Shown here: one piece after another, positions 47,640-58,605 of the stretch
How the letters are laid out: every line of letters starts with the position of its first letter
How positions within the stretch are numbered: position 1 is the first letter of the stretch
Assembly (NCBI RefSeq): GCF_028583425.1
Contig: NC_072793.1
Coordinates: forward strand, 65,415,028-65,479,027
DNA length: 64,000 nt
From: Eublepharis macularius
Taxonomy: Eukaryota > Chordata > Lepidosauria > Squamata > Eublepharidae
Reading direction: 5' to 3'
Notes under the pieces: generated by a model
The model's database searches: none
Seen by the model: only the letters and a program-made list of their open reading frames with translations
Told to the model about the DNA's origin: nothing
Made by a program: the position numbers and the translations under genes

Positions 47640-48351
47640 CAAAAGCACATGTCAAAAGACAGTTCCCTATTCCAAAGTGACTTGGGGACAACAGGGTTGG
47701 ACCAAGGACCTACCAAGGTACTTCCTTGCACTGGTGTTCTTTCCACGAATCTCCCAGATCCCCCCAAAATCAGATATTTTGAAGGACTGCAGCACAAGGC
47801 TATCCTCAATGCAATGCTCATGAAGAAGGGAGAAGAGTCTGTACTCTGGTCTGTATTTGACATTGGGATGTCCAGTTTCATCAGATCAGATGTTTGCACT
47901 ATCAGAATGAACAGTTACTTCAAACTTCTCCTGTCTCTCCCCTTTTAAAAACACCTCCAGAGTCCCCGAGTTTTGACCCTCAGTTTTAAGGTTGTCCTGT
48001 ATTACTTTGGCAAAGTCCTTGATTCTCTCTATATTCTGGATTATCATTTTTGAAGTAATGTTTAAATTTAGAGTGCCTCCCATCTTCCCTTGCAAAGCTG
48101 GGATTGTACCATTCGTGGTCACTTGCAAGGTACAGCTGGTTGGTGGCTTAAGTGGGGAGAACTCTGAGTGCATCTTAAGCACTTGAGGTATGACAAAGTT
48201 CTTGTTATCCCTGAACACTTTCCAAGCAATAATACGCAAGAACGAGTAACAAACCATGTCTGGCTTTAGCTCTAGGTTGTCCACTGAAACTGTTATTATC
48301 CTACACAACTTAGGAAGCCTGAAGAAGGGAGCTGTGTTGGGGGTCCTCCAT
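47640..48351 (-). other. Unrecognised long open region, possible pseudogene
   Basis: From a stop at about 48351 the minus-strand frame is open for about 155 codons to a TGA at 47886. The same frame then continues open to about 47665, and a second frame is also open (47899-47639). Readable stretches include RIITVSVDNLELKPDMVCYSFL, NFVIPQVLKM and LNLNITSKMIIQNIERIKDF. No ATG near the start, no domain I can name, no intron signals and no poly-A tail were found. Faint similarity to DNA-clamp (HUS1-like) proteins could be made in more than one register, so I do not trust it. It is either an old retropseudogene, an unknown exon, or chance. Confidence 0.25.
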
Positions 48352-48439
48352 TAGCTTCCCAAGTGCTGTTTGTATTGCCAAATGCTGCTGGCATAACGTT
48401 TAAGGAGACATCACCAATACATGTAAGTGATTCAGGGAG

Positions 48440-48720
48440 CATTCCTAAGCAGAGGGGCATAGAAGAGTGTCATTTTGCTTAGAAATGCAATTCTAAGGAT
48501 ACTCTCTTCGTAATAAGTCCTGTTGGATAATATGATGGGACTTACTTCCCAGAAGACCTGCTTAGGATTGCTCCCTTACAGCTCAATCCTAAGCATGTCT
48601 ATGCAGAATCTTACTCAGTGGCTTACTTCCAGGAAAGCATTATTTGGATTGTCCTGTACAGAATGTAATATGGTAATCTATGGTTTAGATGGGAGTAACT
48701 CTGCATAGGACTGCACCATT
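48440..48720. repeat. Diverged MITE-like repeat (ATCCTAAGCA family)
   Basis: Repeated motifs GCTTAGGATTGC, CTCAATCCTAAGCATG and GGACTTACTTCCCAG occur in alternating orientation. Short related pieces are seen at 36645-36670 and 63340-63382. No complete unit was delimited. Confidence 0.45.
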
Positions 48721-48759
48721 GGTGCAGGGAGCGCCAGAGGACTGGCCTCATACTGAACT

Positions 48760-49447
48760 CTCTGGAGCAGTGGTACTCCAGTGGCAGTTCACCAAGAGCT
48801 GCATTTGCAATTCATTACCATCAAGCCAAAGAGACACATGACTACTCTATGCCCTGGCCACCAACACACATATGGTACTCTAAGATATAGCTATTAATAT
48901 GAAAACTATAATTATGGCCTTTTAAATTACCAGAGAACATGTAGAGTTGTCTCTCCTCGCCACTGCTGAAATGTAGCCAGCTCCTGTGTATCTGGAGTGA
49001 AGGGTAGGGCCCCCCCTCTCTGCTTGCTTGCTCTCGCCTCAGCATAGCAGGACTAGGGCCAGCTTGCTCTTTCTTTGGGTGGCTGCTGTGGTGGTTCCAC
49101 TTTCTCTGCCCTGCAGCCAGCTTGCTGTCCTTCCAACAGTTCCCCTGGTTGTTGAGACAAGAGCACAAAGGCTGCAGAAAAGTGGGAAGGGGTTGTTGGG
49201 AAAAAATAAGGCCCTTTACTTACATCCCTGGAATGACGCCCACAGCTCAAGGAGGCTCAGAGCGTATCCATCCTCCAATATCTCCAGAAGTAGTTGTTTT
49301 AAGGTGGGAATCCATTTCCAACCACAAGCCTTGTCCATTTTTTTTCTGGAACATGGGAAGATGTTCCATCAGGGAAAAGCTACAAGCAGCATGCCAAAGA
49401 GCCACATGTGGCTCCCAAGCCAATGGGTGAGTATCACTGATCTGGAG
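48760..49447. mobile_element. hAT-like nonautonomous element with near-perfect 8-bp duplications
   Basis: CTCTGGAG (48760-48767) and ATCTGGAG (49440-49447) differ by one base. The 672-bp element starts CAGTGGTACTC and ends GAGTATCACTG. It carries GAGCCACATGTGGCTCC near its right end, as does the 25.9-kb element near its left end, which suggests relationship. No transposase frame. Confidence 0.7.
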
Positions 49448-49559
49448 AAATTGGCTCCTAAATTTAAGTCTCTGTGGATGGTCCATAGAACTATAAGAAA
49501 TTAAAGACATCAAAAACTGTTCTTTATAAGTTAAGAATACTTCCTATCTGTCAGCATGC

Positions 49560-49915
49560 AATCAATGAGATAAGGACCATAGACTTTATGTTGCATTACC
49601 TACTACCTACTACCTGTTGTCTTAAATATGTGCTCCTATGAGCTACGTGCTTCATGTGGTCTAATGTCAGCTCTAGAATTGCTTATGTTGTTTCAACATT
49701 TCTTCAACTCTGTATGGATTCTTACTAACGCTATGTCTTTGTAAACTTGTGTTTATTTACCCTTTGGCATTGTTTATGGAAATGTCCTTGAAATTGACTG
49801 TACGAATCTCACACTGTGTAATCTGGCTGGAGTTTCAGTGACATAATTACATAAATAAAATGGCATAAATAAAATGACATAAATAAAATAAAAATAAAAT
49901 AAATAAATTATGCTA
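49560..49915 (+). mobile_element. L2/CR1-clade LINE 3' UTR with A/T-rich tail
   Basis: It aligns with 29580-29830 (TTGCTTATGTTGTTTCAACAT, TGTTTATGGAAATGTCC, CACTGTGTAATCTGGCTGGAG). It ends in a diverged ATAAATAAAATGG/ATAAAAT simple repeat to 49915. Confidence 0.6.
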
Positions 49916-50939
49916 AAAGCCACCTCTAAAATGGTGAAAAGGTTAAGTAAATGTGATGTTATAAACTTTTCCAAGTTGTTCTCAGCAAATTTTGATGTCA
50001 TATCTTCACCAGATACCAATACATGATATAATTTCTATGATTTTTGGTTTCACAATTACTTCAGGTATTTCAGTTTCAGTATCAATGTGGGTTATATTTG
50101 ATTTTCTGATCCCCAAATGCTCAGATTCCATTAAATGGTGATACAATTAAAAATTTGCCAACTTTTCATGTTAGCTGTAAAAATATCATGTGATTCTGTC
50201 ATTTTTTCCTGAAATTATCAGGCTGCAAAGGACACTAATTGTCCCAGTCTTCTTACCATAAGAGAAAGCATAAGAGAAACGAAAACAGACACCTTAGAAG
50301 ATGGAGCTGCTCTATTGGCTCTCAGGCCCATCCACCAGAATTTTACAAAATGGAGCAACAAACAGCCCACAGGAATATCTGGGAAGGAGACCAGTCAGTG
50401 TTGCTTTCCGTTTAGTTTTGGGCTGGGGAAGAAGTCTGTATCTCCTGACAATGGAGTGCCTTAGGGTGGTCATGGCAGTTTAGGGGACCTATAAGGTACC
50501 TTCCAGGTGTATGGTATTAAGAAGGGGATGGGCGAGATGAAGCTGGGAAAATGGATAAGGACTGAGTCCAGGCAAGATAGCAAACACCTGGGGGCAGGAG
50601 CAAAAAGTTAAGGGTCAGATAGGGGTCCATTTTCCAGATGAGGCCAGCAGCCGTTCTCTGTCTGCCCTTGGTTTAGAAATGCAGAAGGGTTCCCTTCCCC
50701 TTGTATTCCTTTCCCTTTATATTCCTGAGATCTGCTGGCACAGTGACAAAGCAGCTGAGGCAACCCAAGGCGCAGAGGCCCGATGACAAGATTGCTGCAT
50801 GCCATCGCTTCCCATCAGGCCCAAGAGCTGGGCAAATGGAAGTGGAACATGAACTGGGCTTTGAAAGGCAAAAGGCAGGGAGAGGGAGTGAAGCTGCTTC
50901 CTCCCATCAGGGGGGGAATCGGCGTGCTGCTGTCGCATA

Positions 50940-51480
50940 GCTCCATGCCTTGATTTATGATAAAAAATTTAAAGGAAATCATTTATATTTCAAAGGGCCT
51001 AAATAGCTGCATGAAAGTTTCATCTAAAGTGGCACTGTATTTACAGGCGGCCCCACCATACTAGAGGTAATTAATAGATGGATAAATTTCCACTTTTGTA
51101 TTGTTTTTAAACCCCTGTTGTTCTTTGGCACTTGTGAGTTAAAGTAAATTAATAAAAGGGGGAAATGCAGAATTGCACAAAAGATCATTATTCATGCATG
51201 CACATGTTTGGCATGTTGCTGTTAAAGGCTCTGATAATGCAACTGGCATTTGATCTTCAGTTTTCACTCACCAGACCTTACAATTTCCCTTCAAACCAAG
51301 CTTATTGGGGAGACGCCACGGTGAACCTCCTATTCACAGTTTAAAACTATGTCTTTCTAGGGGCTCCTGAAAATAAGGGATTGTTTTAAGGACACTGTGG
51401 ATAAAGCTGAAATACGGCTTTTAATTGGATGCTGTCCCATTTCAGCACACTAATACCCCACCATCCCTCTGCAAATGAAA
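50940..51480. promoter_or_regulatory. Candidate conserved non-coding element upstream of POU4F3
   Basis: A repeat-free, AT-rich stretch with GGTAATTAATAG, AAAGTAAATTAATAAAAG and ATTATTCATGCATGCAC, the last resembling a class 4 POU site. It lies about 7 kb 5' of POU4F3, within the kind of distance where enhancers of the mouse gene have been mapped. Inference only. Confidence 0.3.
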
Positions 51481-54400
51481 GAGTTCTGGTTTCTTTAACC
51501 CACCTCCAGCCCAGGAAAAAAAACGTAGACAATTTAGTCTAACTGCACTGACTTTTCATTAAATGTGTAAAATATTAATGTTTCTGGTCTGTTCTATCCA
51601 TAATCAAGGAAGTCTAAAGTTATAAGCGACAGCAAGTTCAGCACCCTGTTGGTTTGCCCTCAAGAAATTATATTGGCATGAATAAAGGGGCCACTGCAGT
51701 AGAGCTGAGAGATCATTCATGCCCTAGTCAATTATTGATGCTATTTCTGGAGGAGGGGCAGAAAACAACACTCTGAGGAGGTCTTATTTGGTGATAGATT
51801 GTGAACACAGAATGAGATTAAAACCAACTGTGTGGACCTACCCTCTTGGATTATTTTATTCTCTGACCCAGTTCAAAGGCAGGCAGCAGCTGTATAATGG
51901 AACATTCCCCTTACAGTGTCTGTTAGGAAAGGAAGAGAGAAAACTAGAGGCTTGCTTTGCATTGCTTCACAGTTCACTGCGTACAGAACTGACATCCATC
52001 TTTGTGTCCCAGAAAATACAGATCATTCCATGATTAAAATTCTCATTGTGTATCTCATTTTAGCGACTCTGACAGAGTAGTAGCACTCTAGATGACCCAA
52101 TCTGATTGATATCCAGATGCTTTTGAGGTGCCCTCGGATGGCTTTTCCCTCAAATATGTGCTAAGTAATACACTCTGCAGGTTGGCAAGATTGGGGAACA
52201 AATATTGAAAGTTTTACTTTTTCCTTCCGGACAATCCTTCTGGAATGCCACCCTCCCAGTTATGCTTCAAATAAGTGGTGAACCTGTTTTCATATATTTT
52301 CAGTATCCAGGAATCCTGGTGCCTGACCTTCAGCAACAAGTACCCACAGATATTTCTTACACTCTGGGGTTGCAGAGAACGGCCTCTATGCCAGACAGTG
52401 TGACTTTGGGTGGGTTTGGTTGCATGCATCCCCCCTTTTACAAATGAAGCATGTACAGCTCTTATACCACGCATGGACCCATCCATCATGGATGTCAGCT
52501 GGGGGAGAGATTAACATATTGTGCAGAAGGTGAGTTTCTTACTTAGTTCACATGGACGCATCTGATGATTTTTATCTCGATTGCTATTTTAGATTAGTAA
52601 TTGTGATTCTTGCTTTATTTTGGTAAGCTGCCTTGGGTACCGTGTAAAAAGACAAGACAGAAAATTAAAATGGCATTCAGATCCTAAAATATATTAGGAA
52701 TTATTCTTATGAATATAATAGTATTGCATATATATGGTAAAAATATTTTATTGTCAGTGTCTTTTAGGTAAAGTAAAAACCACACAGTATGATTTTTATG
52801 GTTGTTTCTTCCTTTCTCCCATAGCTCCTGAAGGCAAATGGTTCCCTCCTGCAAGCCATTGGCTTGATATTGGTTTTGTCAGTGTAAAAAACCCCCATCT
52901 GTAATAGGTTTTATTTTTTCATGTAAATTATACTAAATGTGTGTGTGCCTTGTTAATTTGAACTGAGAAGTGAAATCTGCTTCAGATAGATTCTGAACAC
53001 AATAACTGTGCTCTTCTTCTTCCTCTGAAGCATTTAACTATCAATAGCAAATATTCAACACTTTGGAGAGTTGTTTTCTTCCTTGCCATCTTTCCACTTA
53101 GGAAAAAAAGGCTGGAATCAAAGTCCAATGAAATTAGAACATCTTGGATAAATTTTGAATGTGCAGTTGTCTTTAAGGAATAGCTAAAATGTGTGGGTTT
53201 GATCATTGCAATGTATTGTCTTGCTGGATTTGAAAAGCAGATTTTCTTGACATTAGAAAATGGAGAGAAACTCCGCACGAGAGATGACATGGCTATTCCA
53301 TTGTACAATCTGATCAAGGAAATGTCTAGTGTTACCCAGACTGTCAATTATTCATCAGCTAAATAGCCAAGCATCAATTACCTGGCTTGATTCTCTTATT
53401 CATTAAGGAGATTGAACAGCCCAATTTAAGAAAGCCAAAGGAAAGTTGCTAAGTTACGGGGGCTACCTAGCCAGGCTGCATGCACATGAAACTTTCTATT
53501 CCCAGAGCAGGAATATAAAGAAAACTATAGGTCCCTGTAGGAATTCTGGGAACTATAGGACCCTATAGGAATTCTGGGAACAGCTATGTAAGGCCTCAGT
53601 CACCATATACCAACAGTTAGACTGTGACCAACTTTAATACTGTCTCTGAAAAAATTGGGGCAAAGCAAATCAGGAAAAAAAGTGTGAAATTATTCTGCAT
53701 ATTGAAGAGTTATTCAGAGCATGAAAGAGATACTAAAGAGATGCCCATTAATTATGTAACACCTTTGGAGGTGCTTTTCCAGGTCCCTCATAACTTTATT
53801 TATTTATTTAGGCATTTCTGTGCCAGCCATTTTTTCCCCCAAAGGTACTCAAGGTGGCTCACAGGAAGCGGCTGACAAAGACACCAGACACATCCTGGGC
53901 AGTGTCTCATTCACCAGATTGGCTATTGGGCGGCACACCCTGGGCCATCTGGCAACAGCCATGGACCAAGAGCCCTTTGGTCCTTCAGCTTGTGCCCAAG
54001 AACCCATGCCTCTGGTCACACTCAGGCTTGAGTACCTGAAGCCCAGATGGGGCTCATCTGCTGCTAGCCAGCTGGCAAGCTCTTCCCAAATTCCTCCCCT
54101 GCCCATTGTAAGTCCAATGGTGAAAAATGTACAAAGCAACCAGTTCAGAACATTCAGGGAAATCTGATAGCTGATTCCATCGGTTTTCTTGGTAGCTTGA
54201 TCTACAGCTGAATAGATGTATCAGCTTTGAAAAGGTGACAAAATTCTGACAAGTCATATTTCTATCTTGGATGTCGCACTTTAAAGCTACATTGCTTGGA
54301 ATTATGCGCTGCAAAATGCAGATCACAAAACTGGAATTTTTTATTTTTCCTCCTCCCATAGCCAACCTGTCTTATCCCAACACCCCTTCTTCCTGAAATG

Positions 54401-54574
54401 CATTGCTAGTCTGAATAATGGTTAGGTTATGCCTGAAGGCTCAGAAGAAGGAAAGTTAATAGTATGAATCTAGTCCATTTGTAAAAAGTTCCCTGCCCAA
54501 AATTATTCATCCACACAGCAATTACAGTGGAAAAAACCCAGGCTACTGCAACTGTAACAATGCCTTCAATGGAC
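51481..54574. other. Intergenic, no gene seen
   Basis: Mostly AT-rich unique-looking sequence with a short TTTATTTATTTA tail at 53795-53810 that may mark an old SINE. No coding exon recognised. Confidence 0.45.
53521..53585 (+). repeat. Short tandem duplication
   Basis: AACTATAGG(T/A)CCCT(G/A)TAGGAATTCTGGG is repeated twice head to tail. Confidence 0.7.
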
Positions 54575-54814
54575 TTAGAGCAGAACCACAAGTGACAAAA
54601 GGCACAGATTGGACACTTGTCAGCTTCCCTCAAGTTTTGATGGGAAATGTAGGCATCCTGGTCTCGCAGCTTCGCTCTCTGACCGCTGTCCAATGGACTT
54701 TTCAACTGTCACTTGTCCAACATTCCGCCAAGCTGCCTACATTTCCCATCAAAACTTGAGGGAAGCTGACAAGTGTCCAATCTGTGCCTTTTGTCACTTG
54801 TGGTTCTGCTCTTA
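54575..54814. mobile_element. Harbinger-like MITE with TTA target duplication
   Basis: Terminal inverted repeats of about 80 bp (GAGCAGAACCACAAGTGAC ...) are flanked by TTA at 54575-54577 and 54812-54814. The inner TIR parts (GGACACTTGTCAGCTTCCC) are nearly identical to those at 32.7-33.1 kb. Confidence 0.75.
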
Positions 54815-55501
54815 GATGAGTATAACAGGTTGCCCTGTTAACAGCAAACTACATGAGAAAGTGGAATTCTGTGACTGGAATTTGGGTTATGTACTTTAGC
54901 CCTAAAAAGCAGCCATGGGAGGCCTGATATGCTGCTTTGGAAGAGGAAGCTTTTTCTTTTGCACCATTTCCCAGTTCAAAATGCTTCTGTTTGGTTTCCC
55001 CCTCAGGACTTAAAACAACTACAATACATTTACCATCAGAGAAGTGATGGAATAGGCGACTCAGCATGCCTTGGACATTGGGGGGTGCTGCATGTCTCTC
55101 TGTATGTGTAATTCTTTTGATAGTAAGCTGTTTATGTCTAAGGCAAGAATGCCTCCTGATTCCCCCTCCATCTCTGTGTCTCTTGGAAGATTTCTTTTTC
55201 TTGCCTCATGGCCTTCCAAGGGGAAGGATGTATTTCTCAGACCTCCTGCCATGAAGGCCTCATCCACAGACTCACTTGCAGCTTCACTGCTGGACTATCT
55301 GGCCATGGTATTTATGAGGAAAGTGACTTTTTAGGCTAGGACTCTTTCTTTCTACTCCAAGATATTTCCATGAATGGAATTTACTTCAATAAAGTGTAAG
55401 GTCTATCTTTCTACAATTTGATTGCCTGAGGAGTAATTACTGCACATTGGGGGAAATGCTTCTAACTAAGCAACTCTGCTACCAAATGAAATATAACTAT
55501 T

Positions 55502-55691
55502 TCTAATAAGGTCTGTGACACTGAGAGACCTCTGTCTTTTGGTGCTACACCTCTGAAGATGCCAGCCACAGCTGCTGGTGAAATGTCAGGAACTACAATG
55601 CCAAGACCACAGCAATACAGCCTGGAACACCCACAACAACCATCTTTCTCCGGCCATGAAAGCCTTCGACAATACATCTAATAAGGTCTGT
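55502..55691 (+). mobile_element. Short Penelope-like element, copy 2, with 15-bp target duplications
   Basis: TCTAATAAGGTCTGT occurs at 55502-55516 and 55677-55691, so the inserted unit is exactly 55517-55676 (160 bp). It matches the copy at 25.3 kb at roughly 95%. The core is CTGAAGA 55553-55559, stem II 55561-55566 with 55574-55579, and GAAA at 55580-55583. The stem III position has decayed from CG to TG (GAAATGTC), as does the last stem II pair. The clean duplications show it moved as a short retroposed unit. Confidence 0.7.
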
Positions 55692-56051
55692 CTGTCTGCC
55701 TGTCTGTTTCATTATGTGGGCTCAGAGTGGTTTATCCATTCAGAGTGGTTTTCCATTCAGAAACATTTCTGTCTCCAAAGTGCTCTCAATCTAAGCAATT
55801 AAGTGGTTTGAGAGAGAAAAAAAGATCAAAATAAAGTAAAAATGATATTTTATAGACTTAAGATCTATTTTTAAAAGCCACGAATACCACAAAGCTGGAC
55901 AACATTGTAATATATAACTGTTATATATATAACTATATATAAATATACTTTCTCAGGCAGTTGATGGTGTGTTGTCTGCATTCATTCTTTGTCCCACATA
56001 ATATTCATAAAAAAGAGTGATTGTTGTTCCCTGGAGCACATCTGCTGCTCA

Positions 56052-56310
56052 TGAGAGCAGTTTGGTCTAGTGGTTAAGAGCATGGGACTCTAATTTGGAG
56101 AACCAGGTTGGATTCCTCACTCCTCCAATTGAAGCCAGCTAGGTGACCTTGGGTCAGTCACAGCTTCTAGCTCTCTCAGCCCTACCCACCTCACAGGGTG
56201 TTTTGTCGTGGGGATAATAATGACATAGTTTGTAAACCGCTCTGAGTGGGTGTTAAGTCATCTTGAAGGGGGGTATATAAATCGAATGTTGTTATTATTA
56301 TTGTTGTTGT
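56052..56310 (+). mobile_element. tRNA-derived SINE, near full length
   Basis: Head TTTGGTCTAGTGGTTAAGAG and TTGGATTCC, body GTGACCTTGGGTCAGTCACA, tail with ATTATTATTGTTGTTGTT. Confidence 0.75.
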
Positions 56311-56532
56311 TCTTATGCTCTGTCCTAAATATTACTAGAAAGGCATTACAGAGAGGTCCTTGAGGGCTACTGCTGAGACAAGAGCTGGATTTATGTACAA
56401 GCTAAGGAAACCTCAGTTTAGGTCCTCAGACTATGAGGAGCCTCACATTTTAAAAAAAATTACTGAATTATTTTTTTCCTTAGCAAGAAAGGCAGACTAC
56501 AAATGATGTGAATAACTAATGCTATGGGGACA

Positions 56533-56742
56533 CTTAAACTCAGGGCTTTTTTTTCAGCGGGAACACAGTGGAACGGAGTTCTGGCACCTCTCGTGTCTGG
56601 TGGCCCACTGCCTTATCTCTAGACAGAGATCAGTTCCCATGGAGGAAATGGCTGTTTTGTAAGGGGGCCTGTGTGTTTCTCCCTTATTTCCCTCTTGAGA
56701 GTGCCACCCCTTTTTTCCTAGAAAAAAAGCCCTGCTTAAACT
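56533..56742. mobile_element. hAT-like MITE with 8-bp target duplications
   Basis: CTTAAACT at 56533-56540 and 56735-56742 flanks a 194-bp element starting CAGGGCTTTTTTTTC and ending AGAAAAAAAGCCCTG. It shares ends and internal sequence (AACTCAGTGG/ACACAGTGG) with the 13.8-kb copy. Confidence 0.85.
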
Positions 56743-57111
56743 TAACATAATTTGGAGCCAGCGCGGCATGTCTTATCCAGTCCTGGCTGAGACATATAAC
56801 ACAGTGACAGTGTGGGGAAGGGATGGGACAAAATTCCACTGGATTCTGGCCCCTCAGTGTGGAAACTCTCTAAACTCTGCACATTATACAAGGACACAAC
56901 CCTCCCCCCCTTCAAGGGGGGTATTTTCACCAATTTCCTCTATTGTAATAGCATAAATCACCCCCCAAATGCTATCCCTTGGGAAAGGGGATCTCCTGAA
57001 ATAGCCTAGGATGGTCTCCTGCTGAGAAGGGGGATCAGCAAAAATCCATTCCCTTCCATGTGCCTTTGGAAATCTATGTGAGATCCAATCCACATAAGAG
57101 AGACACATTTA

Positions 57112-57325
57112 AAACCTTGCTTTTATCCACAGAGGGGACCCAAAGCATCTTACATTGGTCTCCTTTCCTCCATTTTATCCTCAGAACAACCCTGTGAGGT
57201 AGGTTTGGCTGAGAGAGTGTGACTGGCCCAAGATCACCCAGCAAGCTTCCATGGCAAAATGGGGATTTGAACCTGGGTCCTTCAAATCCTAGTTTGAAAC
57301 TTTAACCACTACACTATGCTTTGTG
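57112..57325 (-). mobile_element. tRNA-derived SINE
   Basis: Minus-strand head GTAGTGGTTAAAGTTT and GGTTCAAATCCCC. The body contains CCCTGTGAGGTAGG and ATCACCCAGCAAGCTTCCAT. Confidence 0.7.
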
Positions 57326-58605
57326 GGGAGGGCAGGAAGATGTATTTGGATAGGAAAATAAAAAAGAAGGATGTATTTCATTTTATTTATCTAACAAAAA
57401 ATAGAGAGATGTGTGTGTGTGTGTGTGTATGTGTGTGGAGAGATTATCTTGTCAGTAAGACAGAAGTTTCCAGTAGGTACTCAACTTGTCAACACCATTG
57501 GTCTGTTCTGGCAACACACATCCACATGACGAATAATTCAGCTATTGTTGTTGAAACAGATCAATGGGTAATGTGAGCAACTGCAGGTTTTTACCAGCAA
57601 TGGAGTGCTATTTTATTCTCCCACGCTGTAGGAGCAGCTCAGCCCATGATACAAAAGTTATTCAGTTTCCAGGTTACACTTAGCTCAGTTGAATGGCCAG
57701 AACTGCATTCCCTGTCTGCTAGTATTTGGACATTCTACTTCCATCTCCAAAGGGTCACATACAACACAGATAATAATTAAGGAAGAATAGCTGGCCTTTT
57801 TTACACATAGTAATGTGTAAATCCAAACACAGACTCCAGATTTTTGTAAGCGGTGGTCATGAAGATCCATTTCCGGCATGATCATAGGATGTGTCCCTGC
57901 AATTTTCTTCTCAATGGCACGTCAGTCTGAGCTGTACTGGAATTGCTTTGTTCATAGTAATCTCTCATTCTTCCCCTGCAGAACATTATTAGGGAATGAG
58001 CCAAATGATTCTAAATATGTTCAGTTGAAACTAAGCTACCCTAAGTTCAATGTGACATGCCCTGGTAAATCTGCGAAGTGTATAGGTTACAGTCTTTAAA
58101 TAGTGGCCTATGTCCTCACACTCTGTTCAGTGAAGTCTTCCTCCAGCCTAAGGAGCCTTCCTCCAACCTGCGTGGCTCTTCCAAGGGAGAAAGGCTCCTC
58201 CTTGGTTGTCATAACTTGGCACTGTTGTACTTAGAAGACAAAGATCAAACTTCCTGAGAAAAAATTCTCTGGCTCTCTCTCTCCATATCCAGTAAAAATC
58301 AGGGTAGCCCTGAAATAACCAGTAAGAAGAGAAGCTGCTTTTCATATCATTATATAAAAAGGGAGCCTTAATTTCCCCAAGAGACTGGACGTTCCAGAGT
58401 GGCTTCTTTACAGGAACCATTTCCTTTTAATTAAAGTAAATGCACTAGAGACACAACTGTTTATTTACAAGTTTGCACGTGGAAAAGATGTGCAGCAAGA
58501 ACACCCCCAAAACAAAGTCCACAGTTCCTAATTTAACATCAGCAGGCCCACAGACCAGAGTTTACATGGCTCAGAGTCTTCATCACATTCAGTGAACTCC
58601 ACTGA
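57326..58605. other. Intergenic, no gene seen
   Basis: TG microsatellite and short frames only. Confidence 0.5.
57409..57437 (+). repeat. (TG)n microsatellite
   Basis: Interrupted TG run of about fourteen units. Confidence 0.9.

Noticed and set aside
47640..48351. Naming the open minus-strand region as a HUS1-like pseudogene
   Set aside because: Short resemblances could be drawn in several mutually inconsistent alignments, which is what chance produces.
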